DNA of 64,000 nucleotides, from assembly GCA_965223165.1 (NCBI GenBank), contig CBDCVQ010000011.1:62001-126000 (forward strand), given 5' to 3'. The notes under the pieces are model-generated. The model was not told the DNA's origin. It made no database searches and saw nothing but the letters and a program-made list of their open reading frames with translations. This DNA comes from JABDMH01 sp965223165. GTDB taxonomy: Bacteria; Bacteroidota; Bacteroidia; Chitinophagales; Saprospiraceae. Position numbers and translations under genes: made by a program. How positions within the stretch are numbered: the stretch's first letter is position 1; each line of letters starts with the position of its first letter. This document shows, piece after piece, positions 17,731-26,510 of this stretch.

Positions 17731-19765
17731 GTTCTGAGTGACTTGAGTTCCGAGTGACTTGAGTTCTGAGTGACTTGAGTGCATGCGAGCTCGCGACTGG
17801 GCAAGACGTAAAACAAAGCAGCCACAAAACCACAAAACCCTAAAACCAAAATACCAATTTCACCACTAGAGTGGAGTGACTAGGAGTGAGCTAGAGTGCG
17901 CTAGAGTGACTAAAATGTTAGTTCCGAGTGACTTGACTTCCGAGTGACTTGAGTTCCGAGTGACTTGAGTTCCGAGTGACTTGAGTTCCGAGTGACTTGA
18001 GTTCCGAGTGACTTGAGTTCCGAGTGACTTGAGTTCCGAGTGACTTGAGTTCCGAGTGACTTGAGTTCCGAGTGACTTGAGTGCATGCGAGCTCGCTAAT
18101 GGGCAAGATGTACAACCGAGCACCACAAAACCACAAAACCCTAAAACCACAATACCAATTTCACCACTAGAGTGGAGTGCCTAGGAGTGCGCTAGAGTGA
18201 CTAAAATGTTAGTTCCGAGTGACTTGAGTTCCGAGTGACTTGAGTTCTGAGTGACTTGAGTTCTGAGTGACTTGAGTTCTGAGTGACTTGAGTGCATGCG
18301 AGCTCGCTAATGGGCAAGATGTAAAACAAAGCAGCCACAAAACCACAAAACCCTAAAACCACAATACCAATTTCACCACTAGAGTGGAGTGACTAGGAGT
18401 GCGCTAGAGTGACTAAAATGTTAGTTCCGAGTGACTGGAGTGCATGCGAGCTCGCTAATGGGCAAGATGTAGAACCGAGCACCACAAAACCACAAAACCC
18501 TAAAACCACAATACCAATTTCACCACTAGAGTGGAGTGCCTAGGAGTGCGCTAGAGTGACTAAAATGTTAGTTCCGAGTGACTTGAGTGCCGAGTGACGA
18601 GTTCGCGACTGGGCAAGATGTAAAACAAAGCAGCCACAATACCACAAAACCCTAAAACCACAATACCAATTTCACCACTAGAGTGGAGTGCCTAGGAGTG
18701 CGCTAGAGTGACTAAAATGTTAGTTTCCGAGTGACTTGAGTGCATGCGAGCTCGCGACTGGGCAAGATGTAGAACCGAGCACCACAAAACCACAAAACCC
18801 TAAAACCACAATACCAATTTCACCACTAGAGTGGAGTGCCTAGGAGTGAGCTAGGGTGCGCTAGAGTGACTAAAATGTTAGTTCCGAGTGACTTGAGTTC
18901 CGAGTGACTTGAGTGCCGAGTGACTTGAGTGCCGAGTGACTTGAGTGCCGAGTGACGAGTTCGCGACTGGGCAAGATGTAAAACAAAGCAGCCACAATAC
19001 CACAAAACCCTAAAACCACAATACCAATTTCACCACTAGAGTGGAGTGACTAGGAGTGAGCTAGAGTGACTAAAATGTTAGTTCCGAGTGACTGGAGTGC
19101 ATGCGAGCTCGCTAATGGGCAAGATGTAGAACCGAGCACCACAAAACCACAAAACCCTAAAACCACAATACCAATTTCACCACTGGAGTGGAGTGCCTAG
19201 GAGTGCGCCAGAGTGACTAAAATATTAGTTCCGAGTGACTTGAGTGCATGCGAGCTCGCTAATGGGCAAGATGTAGAACCGAGCACCACAAAACCACAAA
19301 ACCCTAAAACCAAAATACCAATTTCACCACTGGAGTGGAGTGCCTAGGAGTGCGCTAGAGTGACTAAAATGGTAGTGCCGAGTGACTTGAGTGCCGAGTG
19401 ACTTGAGTTCCGAGTGACTGGAGTTCCGAGTGACTTGAGTTCCGAGTGACTTGAGTTCCGAGTGACTTGAGTTCCGGGTGACGAGTTCGCGACTGGGCAA
19501 GATGTAAAACAAAGCAGCCACAATACCACAAAACCCTAAAACCAAAATACCAATTTCACCACTAGAGTGGAGTGCCTAGGAGTGAGCTAGAGTGACTAAG
19601 ATGTTAGTTCCGAGTGACTTGAGTTCCGAGGGACTTGAGTGCATGCGAGCTCGCTAATGGGCAAGATGTAGAACCGAGCACCACAAAACCACAAAACCCT
19701 AAAACCAAAATACCTTATCAAAACCAAAATACCCTTTCGCCGCTGGAATTCGGAGTGCGCTTGCG
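17731..19765. repeat. Nested repeat array: ~150-bp cassettes containing variable runs of a 16-bp unit
   Basis: About ten copies of a composite cassette. Each has one to ten copies of GAGTTCCGAGTGACTT (16 bp), then GTGCATGCGAGCTCGC, GGGCAAGATGTA, an A/C-rich stretch with ACCACAAAACCCTAAAACC, then TACCAATTTCACCACT, AGAGTGGAGTGCC and GCGCTAGAGTGACTAAAATG. The number of 16-mers differs between cassettes while the flanks are nearly constant, which points to slippage plus cassette duplication. Frames across it are repetitive artefacts. I see no gene in the whole 2 kb. Confidence 0.9.
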
Positions 19766-19806
19766 TGCTCAAGTCACTCCACCGCCTTAGCCTTCCAAGC
19801 CCTTGC

Positions 19807-20127
19807 CTACGATCGGGAAATGTTCAGATGAGAGCTTTTGTAGTTGACCTCCTTGAATTTTTCGATTTGCTTCTTGAGCTTGCGAATGGCTTCCTTGACG
19901 GCTACGTCCATGGATTTATGCTCAGCCCGGGAGAATAAGGCTTTGGCATGCCGGGGATGACCTTCGATAGTCACCTGATAGTGGCCGGACTTGGCGTCTT
20001 GGTCCATCGTCAGATGGCAGGTGGTAAAAATACCCAGGGCTTCAAAACTGGAATTAATTTCAGATCGGCAGAGTTCGTGGGCGTAGGGAGAATTTACGCC
20101 ACTTTTCAGATTCAGTAGTATTTCCAT
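19807..20127 (-). CDS. HPF/RaiA-like ribosome hibernation or sigma-54 modulation family protein
   Basis: 106 residues. The second half fits the RaiA/HPF fold: TCHLTMDQDAKSGHYQVTIEGH and then KSMDVAVKEAIRKLKKQIEKFKE, where family members have the basic helix that lies on the 16S rRNA. The N-terminal strand (MEILLNLKSGVN) is more divergent. Such proteins inactivate or dimerise ribosomes in stationary phase or hypoxia. It follows the 121-residue gene by 1 bp, so both are surely co-transcribed, and an FNR-type operator pair sits 50 bp before the first gene. Confidence 0.72.
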   Translation of the reverse strand: MEILLNLKSGVNSPYAHELCRSEINSSFEALGIFTTCHLTMDQDAKSGHYQVTIEGHPRHAKALFSRAEHKSMDVAVKEAIRKLKKQIEKFKEVNYKSSHLNISRS

Positions 20128-20128
20128 A

Positions 20129-20494
20129 TTAATTGTTTACTCCTATAGAATGTATGCCTTTTCGATTTTGGACTTCGAGGGTCCAATCATCGGTAGATAT
20201 GGTCTGCAACCACAGATTGTGCGAACGGCGGAAGATCTGCACATGCAAGCCAAAACGGTTCTCAAAGGCGTTTTCCACCTCCGCAATCGTGCGCTGTGGC
20301 GATACGTCTATTTCGCCCTCCTGTACGTCCGAGCAGATGTCTGCGATTCGTTCATCTGCGCTCAATTGATTCTCACTCCGGGAGCCGTGATGCTCGTCGT
20401 GTCCAGATCGGTAGAACTCGAGCTTCAGACCTGGGTATTCCGACTGAAATAAATTCTGAATATCCGATATACGGTGTGATGCCTTAATAATCAT
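20129..20494 (-). CDS. Conserved hypothetical protein of two similar halves
   Basis: 121 residues, soluble, function unknown. Two internally similar segments are visible: ISDIQNLFQSEYPGLKLEFYRSGH near the start and IAEVENAFENRFGLHVQIFRRSHN in the second half, each a helix followed by a strand. The C-terminus reads WLQTISTDDWTLEVQNRKG. Similar proteins occur in Bacteroidota beside HPF-like genes, which fits the 1-bp spacing to the HPF-like gene here. Its position behind an FNR-type operator pair makes it a probable low-oxygen-induced protein. Confidence 0.72.
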   Translation of the reverse strand: MIIKASHRISDIQNLFQSEYPGLKLEFYRSGHDEHHGSRSENQLSADERIADICSDVQEGEIDVSPQRTIAEVENAFENRFGLHVQIFRRSHNLWLQTISTDDWTLEVQNRKGIHSIGVNN

Positions 20495-20544
20495 TTCTTG
20501 ATCGTTGTTTCCACCAAAAATCTACCATCCGACCCCATCCCTAA

Positions 20545-20580
20545 ATGATGATTATCATGCCTCCTTATGATAATGATGTC
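20545..20580 (-). promoter_or_regulatory. FNR-type operator pair upstream of the HPF operon
   Basis: A perfect palindrome ATGAT-gatt-ATCAT at 20545-20558 lies 50 bp before the start of the 121-residue gene. Exactly 22 bp further out, at 20567, ATGAT recurs with a degenerate second half (ATGTC). Read on the + strand the same pair is about 150 bp before the serine-hydrolase-like gene. Confidence 0.68.
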
Positions 20581-20730
20581 TGGCGGGACACTGCGATCGC
20601 ACCATTCTAGTTGTCAGCCAATGGAGTAAACCGACCGATAGTTGACCGAAATCAGCCGGACGCCTAACCACACTCATTTCATGGCCGTACAGACATCCGT
20701 TAATTCAGGGAGACAAAGATGGAAGCATAG

Positions 20731-21993
20731 ATGATCAGTCTCCAATGCGCAATCCGTACATCCTTGCCCTCCCTCCTGGTAGGCACGTTGTTGATGGTCG
20801 TATGCGGGACCGGCTTGGCACAAGCACCCTTTACCGGTGCCATCGAACACCTTGCCGAAAAATATATACGCAAGAAGCGAAATCACAGTTTGGTCGTGGC
20901 TCTCGTCACTACTGAGGAGAGCCACATTCGCGCTTTCGGAACACTGGGGGGCGAGCGAGATATCCCAGCGGATGCGTCAACGCTCTTTGAGATCGGTGGC
21001 GTGACCGGCGTCTTCACGACCACACTGATGATGATCGAATCTCAATCAGGTAAATTCCATATAGAGGATCGAGTCAACGACTACCTTCCTGCAGATGTGA
21101 AGGTACCTGACTACCATCCCTTTGTATGTCATACCGAGGACGAGATGCCCAGAGTTATTGACAGTGACAGAGACTATGCCAGAGTGATCTGTCAGCCGGA
21201 CCCATTTGCAAGCCCCGTCTGCATCACCTTCTGCGACCTCGCCTCTCACACGTCGGGGCTACCCAGCACGCTAAAGGGCGCCCCGGGAAAGGCCGCACTG
21301 GCATCGGCCACGACTCGATCGACGCGCTACGCCCACTTTGATCGGCAAGCACTGTATGAGACGTTGTACCGACATACCCTGTCACTACCCCCCGGCGCCA
21401 ACTATCACTACTCCGACGGAGGCATGGCACTCCTTGGACATCTACTGGCCGACATTAGCCAAACCTCGTACGATCGCCTACTAGCTGATCAGGTACTACG
21501 GCCGCTTGGCCTTGGCCATACGGGCACGGTGGTTCAAGCCAAACAAGCTGTGAAAATGGCACCGGGCCACGATGTCCGCGGAAGGGATGTTGCAAGGACC
21601 AATTATAACGGAATGTCGCCTGCGCTCGGACTCAAGTCCAATGCTAAGGACCTCACGATATTTGTCCAAGCCAATCTAGCACCACCGATTGGCCCGTGGG
21701 AAAATGCCTTTCTACAGGCCCAGCAAAGTAGAGTCGACGTGCCTCATCGCAAATCGAAGCGGCGAAGCATGGGCGGGTACGGTTGGCTGATCAGCCATTT
21801 GTCTGCGTCCTCCAATCTACCGGTTATCTGGATCAAGGGCACTACCGACGGACACAGCACTTTCTTGGGATTTAACAAGGACACAGGCCGAGGTATCGTA
21901 TTGCTCTCCAACAGTGTGAGCGATCTGGAGAACATCGGATTTGAAATGCTTGAAAAGTTTATTGGCTCGAAGGATAAGACTATCGGAAGCTAA
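20731..21993 (+). CDS. Beta-lactamase-fold (class C / serine hydrolase) protein lacking the catalytic motifs
   Basis: 420 residues with an N-terminal hydrophobic export signal (LLVGTLLMVVCGTGLAQA). The fold is clear: TLFEIGGVTGVFTTTLMM, the ASHTSGLP loop, YHYSDGGMALLGHLLA, GLGHTG, and a C-terminal FLGFNKDTGRGIVLLSNS. However, the SxxK active site is replaced by G-V-T-G (residues 90-93), the YxN motif reads Y-S-D (227-229), and the HxG/KTG position reads WIKGTTDG. I therefore predict a catalytically inactive binding or scaffold protein in the periplasm. It stands between two stress loci and 38 bp before a universal stress gene on the same strand. Confidence 0.85.
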   Translation: MISLQCAIRTSLPSLLVGTLLMVVCGTGLAQAPFTGAIEHLAEKYIRKKRNHSLVVALVTTEESHIRAFGTLGGERDIPADASTLFEIGGVTGVFTTTLMMIESQSGKFHIEDRVNDYLPADVKVPDYHPFVCHTEDEMPRVIDSDRDYARVICQPDPFASPVCITFCDLASHTSGLPSTLKGAPGKAALASATTRSTRYAHFDRQALYETLYRHTLSLPPGANYHYSDGGMALLGHLLADISQTSYDRLLADQVLRPLGLGHTGTVVQAKQAVKMAPGHDVRGRDVARTNYNGMSPALGLKSNAKDLTIFVQANLAPPIGPWENAFLQAQQSRVDVPHRKSKRRSMGGYGWLISHLSASSNLPVIWIKGTTDGHSTFLGFNKDTGRGIVLLSNSVSDLENIGFEMLEKFIGSKDKTIGS

Positions 21994-22031
21994 TGCAACA
22001 ATACATTTGTTAAAAATCACAACTCAGCAAT

Positions 22032-23129
22032 ATGGTAGAGGTGATGCTTTTTGGAAAGCCCGGAGCCCAAGTGGAACAGGTCAAACTCCAGCTCGAACGG
22101 CAACTTGTAAAACGAAATCTGGATGTCCGACTCTTGCAGAGCGCTGACCCTGCCACATTTATTCAGCATGATATCACACAGCTGCCCGCCATTAAAGTGG
22201 GCAGAAAGCCCATCATGCAAGTATCGGACTTTGAGACATTAGACGAATTTATCCAGTTTGCCATAAGCCAAATCAAGAATGAAATGAAGACTGCCGAAAC
22301 TCCTACCATCCTAGTACCCACCGATTTTTCGGCAACTGCTGAAAATGCGTTTCGCATCGCGCTAGCGCTTGCCAAGCAGACACGATCCATGCTAAAGCTC
22401 CTGTATGTCTTCTATCCCATTTCATCATCGATCGATGGAATGATCTACGTGGACCCACAGTTGGAAGAGACCAATCGCCAGCGATATCAGCAATTGGTCG
22501 ATCGATGGCAAGAGAAGTATCGATCGGATATCGACGCATTGATTGGCTTCGACCAAGAGATCGGAATTGGACAAGCCACGTCGGAGATTGAACTTCTCAG
22601 CAAGGAACCGGACATCTCTCTGATTGTAATGGGTACGACCGGGGCCGGTGGTTCCATGAAGAATCTCTTTGGATCCGTCTCCGTACATGTCGCCAAGCAC
22701 GCAAAGTGCCCCGTCCTACTCGTTCCCCCCGCTGCTAACTGGCGTAGGCCGGCTAAAATGATTTACGCCTCTTCTGACCCGACGATCGACGAGGCAAAGC
22801 TAAGCAAGGTGAGGAACCTACTGGGCGGTAAAGATGCCGACATTGACGTAGTACATCTGTACGACAAAAAGACCTCTTATGCCACGGAGCAGGTGGAGGT
22901 AGTCACAGAGCACCAAGACCAGCACGTCAAAGAGGTGGTTATCTTCAAAACCGATCTGGTCGAGACGCTCAACGACTATGCCTTGGCAGAAGAAGTGGAT
23001 CTAGTGATCATCGAGAAAAAAGTCCGGTCGTTCTGGAGTAACTTGTTTCACAAGAGTGCCACTAGACAAATGGCCATTTACTCCGCGGCACCTCTGCTAG
23101 TGATGCACGAGGACGACAAGGGAGCGTAA
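22032..23129 (+). CDS. Thioredoxin-fold domain fused to tandem universal stress domains
   Basis: 365 residues. Residues 1-~85 form a thioredoxin-like alpha/beta domain without CxxC (MVEVMLFGKPGAQVEQVKLQ, ITQLPAIKVGRKPI with the cis-proline position kept). Two Usp domains follow: the first has TILVPTDFSATAENAF and the ATP-binding pattern MGTTGAGGSMKNLFGSVS (G-x2-G-x9-G-S); the second (from ~235) has lost the motif. The same thioredoxin-like/Usp combination occurs as two separate overlapping genes at 41625-42736. Probably cytoplasmic and induced in stress, possibly an adenine-nucleotide sensor. Confidence 0.85.
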   Translation: MVEVMLFGKPGAQVEQVKLQLERQLVKRNLDVRLLQSADPATFIQHDITQLPAIKVGRKPIMQVSDFETLDEFIQFAISQIKNEMKTAETPTILVPTDFSATAENAFRIALALAKQTRSMLKLLYVFYPISSSIDGMIYVDPQLEETNRQRYQQLVDRWQEKYRSDIDALIGFDQEIGIGQATSEIELLSKEPDISLIVMGTTGAGGSMKNLFGSVSVHVAKHAKCPVLLVPPAANWRRPAKMIYASSDPTIDEAKLSKVRNLLGGKDADIDVVHLYDKKTSYATEQVEVVTEHQDQHVKEVVIFKTDLVETLNDYALAEEVDLVIIEKKVRSFWSNLFHKSATRQMAIYSAAPLLVMHEDDKGA

Positions 23130-23159
23130 TCTGGCGAGAGGCAGGAGCTTAGGATCACG

Positions 23160-23195
23160 TTGATGCAAATCAATGGGGAGGGTGATCCATGTCAT
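23160..23195 (+). promoter_or_regulatory. FNR-type operator pair without an annotated downstream gene
   Basis: TTGAT-gcaa-ATCAA at 23160-23173 is a perfect match to the classical FNR consensus. A second site, GTGAT-ccat-GTCAT at 23182-23195, follows at exactly 22 bp and keeps TGA-N6-TCA. No gene of normal size follows before the terminator at 23336. Confidence 0.7.
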
Positions 23196-23224
23196 GTCAC
23201 CAACCCGAGATCTCCAGTAAAATT

Positions 23225-23370
23225 ACAGAGCAATTTTTGAACGGTCGGCGGGATTAAACGGATTCCCAAAGCCACAACAAGTTTGATTTTGCAATCATCA
23301 TAAGATTCGGACCATCCATTCGGATGGTTGGTGAGGGCGGCCATTGTCTCCATGGTCGCCTTTTCTTTTT
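23225..23370 (+). ncRNA. Candidate low-oxygen-induced small RNA
   Basis: Between the operator pair at 23160-23195 and a strong intrinsic terminator at 23336-23370 there are about 150 bases with no convincing coding region; the only frame is a 22-codon one beginning at 23189 inside the operator. A transcript starting ~35-40 bases after the proximal site would contain the hairpin ACCATCC-attc-GGATGGT (23311-23328) and end in the terminator. The layout recalls FnrS of enterobacteria, but there is no sequence evidence of homology. The start given is an estimate, and the terminator could alternatively belong to the upstream Usp gene. Confidence 0.4.
23336..23370 (+). terminator. Rho-independent terminator
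   Basis: Stem GGCGGCCAT / ATGGTCGCC (9 bp, one G-U pair) with a 7-base loop, followed by TTTTCTTTTT. It closes either the universal stress gene ending at 23129 or the candidate small RNA. Confidence 0.8.
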
Positions 23371-23747
23371 GGATGGCAAAAGGGTGTCAAGATCTGAGCG
23401 CGGCCCTTGTCATCGCCATCCCATGAGGCCGTAGGTCAAAAAAAAACAATAAGCAGTCTGGCTAAAACCTAAGAACCAGAGCTAAACCGTCAAAACACAT
23501 GGGAAGCATCCGCCAGGGTGGGCGTGTGTTTCTTAACTTCTGACAATTTATTTCGAGGGCATTATTCGTAGTCAAGGCGCAGAGGAGCGAGCGATCTCGC
23601 AGAGTTGAGCATGCCAGGGCGAGAAGCGAGCCCCCCGAAAGCGAGCGCCGATGCGAGCACGTGCTACGGCGAGGTCCCTACAACGCAGCGTGAGAGCAAA
23701 AATGGCCGCCATAAGTGGTAATCAAGAAAAAAAACGGACTAGTAATA
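23371..23747. other. Intergenic region, GC-rich with GAGCGAGC words
   Basis: About 380 bases. The segment 23570-23700 is rich in GCGAGC/GAGCGA words (CAGAGGAGCGAGCGATCTCG, AAGCGAGCGCCGATGCGAGC) and can fold, but I find no gene, no tRNA and no copy of the other repeat families. Confidence 0.45.
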
Positions 23748-24593
23748 CTACTGGTCCTTCAGGACCAACAAGGGTATCTCGGAGGTCGATACTAGCTCGC
23801 TGGTGTGGCTTTTTCGGAACAGGCGCTGCCAAATATTCTCATGGCGATGGTACAGGACCAGTATGTCCACGCCAAAGTTCTCACTGAACTCCGCCAACGA
23901 TTGGTCCGTATCGTTGCTGAGCAGGTTGTAGAAAATGATTTGCGTATTGGGATTCTCCGCCAGCAGTTCTTTCTTTAGCTCCTCCACTTTTTGGTCTTCG
24001 CTCCGGTCTCCGTGGTGGGACACATGTACGCAGCGTACAATCGGTTGGGCAGGCTTGAGCAGGTCCAGAGCCCGCGACAACTCGTGAGGATCTGCGTCCG
24101 ATAGGTCAGATGCGTAAGCCAACTGTGTGATGGGAGCAAATTTGGCATCGCGTGGCACGATCAACACCGGGCAGGGCACATGTTTGGCCACGTAGGTGGA
24201 CCGAGTCCCAACTATCTTCTCGAAACCGCTCCGGTGCTTGCCCCTGGCTCCCATGACGATCAGATCGATATCTTTGGCGGCCGCCAGCCTGGCGATTTGC
24301 TGCGTAGGATTGCCAATTTTGATCTTTGAATCGATCGGCACGCGCTCTGTATCTCGATCCAGTACCAGGTTCTTCTCATAGTCGAGCTGGGCCCGGATAG
24401 CGGTCTCGGCGGCCTCCATACGCTGCAAAGTACCAACCCCCGAAGGCACAGGCACATCCATGACTGCCATTTCGGGCTCCACGACGTGGAGAATGGTCAC
24501 CTCTGCATCCATCACTCGTGCCAATCGAATGGCGTATTCCAGCGCGTTGATGGCATTAAAGGTAAAATCAGTCGGCACAAGGATCTTTTTCAT
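23748..24593 (-). CDS. Universal stress protein, tandem Usp domains
   Basis: 281 residues, two Usp domains. The first shows MKKILVPTDFTFNAINALEYA, the family start, and the nucleotide-binding pattern MGARGKHRSGFEKIVGTRSTYV (close to G-x2-G-x9-G-T/S). The second (from ~150: LAYASDLSDADPHEL) ends with the pattern seen in all Usp proteins of the window, WQRLFRKSHTSELVSTSEIPLLVL, and lacks the motif. It is divergent from thioredoxin (24786) across a region with an FNR-type operator pair. Confidence 0.92.
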   Translation of the reverse strand: MKKILVPTDFTFNAINALEYAIRLARVMDAEVTILHVVEPEMAVMDVPVPSGVGTLQRMEAAETAIRAQLDYEKNLVLDRDTERVPIDSKIKIGNPTQQIARLAAAKDIDLIVMGARGKHRSGFEKIVGTRSTYVAKHVPCPVLIVPRDAKFAPITQLAYASDLSDADPHELSRALDLLKPAQPIVRCVHVSHHGDRSEDQKVEELKKELLAENPNTQIIFYNLLSNDTDQSLAEFSENFGVDILVLYHRHENIWQRLFRKSHTSELVSTSEIPLLVLKDQ

Positions 24594-24713
24594 GACGAAA
24601 AAAGGACTGTGGCACCGTGCAGATGCCGATCAAACAATTGAAGTATTTCAAAAAACATCGCACTGCGCCTGAAGGCAGTATGAAGAATATACCTGATTGC
24701 CCTTTCATCATCG

Positions 24714-24749
24714 ATAAGGTGGGTCAATGGCCCGGATGATATCCATCAT
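24714..24749 (+). promoter_or_regulatory. FNR-type operator pair between Usp and thioredoxin genes
   Basis: Perfect palindrome ATGAT-atcc-ATCAT at 24736-24749, ending 36 bp before the thioredoxin start. At exactly 22 bp upstream (24714) lies ATAAG-gtgg-GTCAA, which keeps the TCA half and two of three bases of the TGA half. The divergent Usp gene starts 120 bp away on the other side. Confidence 0.58.
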
Positions 24750-24785
24750 GAACTTTTGCCGTCGTTGGGCGGTTTATTTCACATC

Positions 24786-25112
24786 ATGGGAAAGAAAGAA
24801 TCCTTCCAGGCACTGATCGACAGTGAGCGGCCCGTCTTCATAGATTTTCACGCCACTTGGTGTGGCCCCTGCAAAGCGATGGAGCCCATCCTTAAAGATA
24901 TGGCTGCAGAACTCGATGGCCATGTTCGGGTGATCAAGATCGACGTAGACAAAAATGCCGCCTTGTCCAACAAACTCCGTATTCGGGGAGTACCGACCTT
25001 TGCCTTGTATCACCGTGGAAAACAACTGTGGCGCCAGTCAGGCATGTTGAGCTTGGCCCAGCTAAAGCAGGTCATTGCCCAACACACGGCGGGGATCGCC
25101 AGCGAGCACTGA
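24786..25112 (+). CDS. trxA: Thioredoxin
   Basis: 108 residues from ATG 24786; the frame is open to 24756 but the additional residues do not belong to the fold. Active site HATWCGPCKAMEP, the buried aspartate region VIKIDVDKN, and cis-proline RGVPTFALYHRG are all present, so it is a functional dithiol/disulfide oxidoreductase of the cytoplasm. Placed behind an FNR-type operator, between universal stress and CBS genes. It could also act as the donor for the APS reductase encoded at 9.8 kb, but this is only a possibility. Confidence 0.9.
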   Translation: MGKKESFQALIDSERPVFIDFHATWCGPCKAMEPILKDMAAELDGHVRVIKIDVDKNAALSNKLRIRGVPTFALYHRGKQLWRQSGMLSLAQLKQVIAQHTAGIASEH

Positions 25113-25217
25113 CTCCAGAGCTCGGGCATCCTTCACGGGGAGGCCGACATGACCACAATCACAATTTCTCCTAATCTCAATCATCTCTGACAGCCCCGCT
25201 ACGACGGATATTCGTGT

Positions 25218-25449
25218 CTAATAGAGTTTCGCACTAAATCTTGTTGATAATTCTAATGTCTTTGGTCCGCATACTTCGTTGCAAAGCCTCGCCGTAGCCA
25301 CCGCTATGGCTAGCCACCCACCCGCTTTCGCGGTTCCCTCACTTCTCGCATTGTCATGCTCGACTCTACGAGATCGTTCGGTCATGCCTCGTCTGCGAAC
25401 AAAATCCTATTAGAATTATTCAACATATCTAATACGAAACTCTACTAGT
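25218..25449. mobile_element. Palindromic MITE-like element, complete copy (~232 bp)
   Basis: The left end CTAATAGAGTTTCGCACTAA and the right end (reverse complement CTAGTAGAGTTTCGTATTAG) are imperfect inverted repeats that extend inward for about 60 bases (ATAATTCTAATgTcTTtGgtCGCA against ATAATTCTAATAGGATTTTG...). The middle is GC-rich with short palindromes (CGTAGCCACCGCTATGGC). No reading frame. It matches the copy at 46291-46457 and the partial copies at 1-69 and 56422. It lies immediately upstream of a CBS gene, so it may supply promoter or terminator sequence. Confidence 0.75.
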
Positions 25450-25476
25450 GAGTAGTTTGACAATAATGACAAGATT

Positions 25477-25917
25477 ATGGATGGCAGTACCACATTATCG
25501 GAAGTAATGAACAAAAACGTGATCACGCTATCGCCCGAGGATACGGTAGACAAGGTACACGGCATCTTTTCGACCCATGCATTCCATCATCTACCGGTGC
25601 TTGACAAAGACCAGGAGGTAGTGGGCATTGTGAGCAGTTCTGACCTCCTAAAGATTTCCTTGGGATTCTGCCTATTCAAGGTGGATGGCAAGAGCTCTTA
25701 CAACGAAGCCCTGTATCGTTCGTTGCTTGTGCGCGAGATCATGACCAAAGAAGTGGAGACCATGGGTCCGGAGGATACGATCCAGGAGGCGTATGCGTGC
25801 TTCAGTAAAGGGGATTTTCGGATCATTCCGATCGTGTCAGAAGGCCACCTACTAGGTATCGTGACTCCCCTCGATCTTGTCGCAGCTTTCCTTGATATGA
25901 GCGAAGTATCTGCCTGA
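25477..25917 (+). CDS. CBS domain pair protein
   Basis: 146 residues, two CBS motifs (TLSEVMNKNVITLSPEDTVDKVHGIFSTHAFHHLPVL; VREIMTKEVETMGPEDTIQEAYACF, IVTPLDLVAA). Stand-alone CBS pairs bind adenosine nucleotides and occur in hypoxia regulons (Hrp1 of mycobacteria). The gene starts 27 bp after the MITE-like element and is followed by a second CBS gene with its own FNR-type operator pair. Confidence 0.92.
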   Translation: MDGSTTLSEVMNKNVITLSPEDTVDKVHGIFSTHAFHHLPVLDKDQEVVGIVSSSDLLKISLGFCLFKVDGKSSYNEALYRSLLVREIMTKEVETMGPEDTIQEAYACFSKGDFRIIPIVSEGHLLGIVTPLDLVAAFLDMSEVSA

Positions 25918-25949
25918 TCGAGGTCATAGCTATTTATGACCCTTGTCAG
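25914..25949 (+). promoter_or_regulatory. FNR-type operator pair upstream of second CBS gene
   Basis: CTGAT-cgag-GTCAT at 25914-25927 (overlapping the stop of the previous CBS gene) and ATGAC-cctt-GTCAG at 25936-25949. Both keep TGA-N6-TCA and start exactly 22 bp apart; the proximal site ends 51 bp before the CBS start, the same distance as at three other pairs in the window. Confidence 0.65.
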
Positions 25950-26000
25950 TCACCCCTAACCGGTCAAACACTAACTTAAACCATATCAAAAGAACTAATC

Positions 26001-26387
26001 ATGGACGCGGAAGTACCAGTCAGAGAATTAATGACCAAGGATGTAATTACGGTCAACATTGAGGACGGCGTCAATAAAGTGCAAGCCTTGTTAGACGAAA
26101 ATCCGATCCACCATCTGGTGGTATTGGATAAAGGCGAGGTCGTAGGTATCATCTCCAAGAACGACCTACTGCGCCTTTATCAGAATGGTAGTTCCGACCG
26201 GCTGTCAAACATGAAGGCTGCCGATCTCATGACTAAAAATCCGGTGGTGGTTGACCCAGACGACACCATTGGATTGGTGTCAGACATCATTCTTGCCAAC
26301 CGATTTCATTCTCTGCCGGTGGTGGAGGATGGAATTTTGCAGGGTATTATCACTAATCATGATCTAATAAAATATAGTTACAAGTAG
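26001..26387 (+). CDS. CBS domain pair protein
   Basis: 128 residues, two CBS motifs (VRELMTKDVITVNIEDGVNKVQALLDENPIHHLVVLD; AADLMTKNPVVVDPDDTIGLVSDIILANRFHSLPVVEDG, IITNHDLIKY). Probably an adenine-nucleotide-binding regulator, soluble. Preceded by an FNR-type operator pair and followed by a strong terminator, so it forms its own unit or ends a short one. Confidence 0.92.
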   Translation: MDAEVPVRELMTKDVITVNIEDGVNKVQALLDENPIHHLVVLDKGEVVGIISKNDLLRLYQNGSSDRLSNMKAADLMTKNPVVVDPDDTIGLVSDIILANRFHSLPVVEDGILQGIITNHDLIKYSYK

Positions 26388-26430
26388 ATCTGGTGACATT
26401 GCCAGAGAGTATTTCTTGATTTTTTTTTGA

Positions 26431-26465
26431 CTCCGGGCTTTTAGGTGCGGCCCGGAGTTTTCCTT
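26431..26465 (+). terminator. Rho-independent terminator after CBS gene
   Basis: Stem CTCCGGGC (26431-26438) / GCCCGGAG (26450-26457), perfect 8 bp, followed by TTTTCCTTT. It terminates the CBS transcript; the opposite strand lacks a U-tract. Confidence 0.85.
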
Positions 26466-26510
26466 TGTGGGCTTCTATCGCAGCCGCCTCCCAGACCAGG
26501 GCAGAGTAAT

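Noticed and set aside
17731..19765. CRISPR-like array
   Set aside because: The 16-bp units are directly adjacent without unique spacers, longer cassettes repeat whole, and no cas gene is in the window.
23189..23257. 22-codon frame in the candidate small-RNA region
   Set aside because: It begins inside the proximal operator and has no ribosome binding site, so it is more likely chance.
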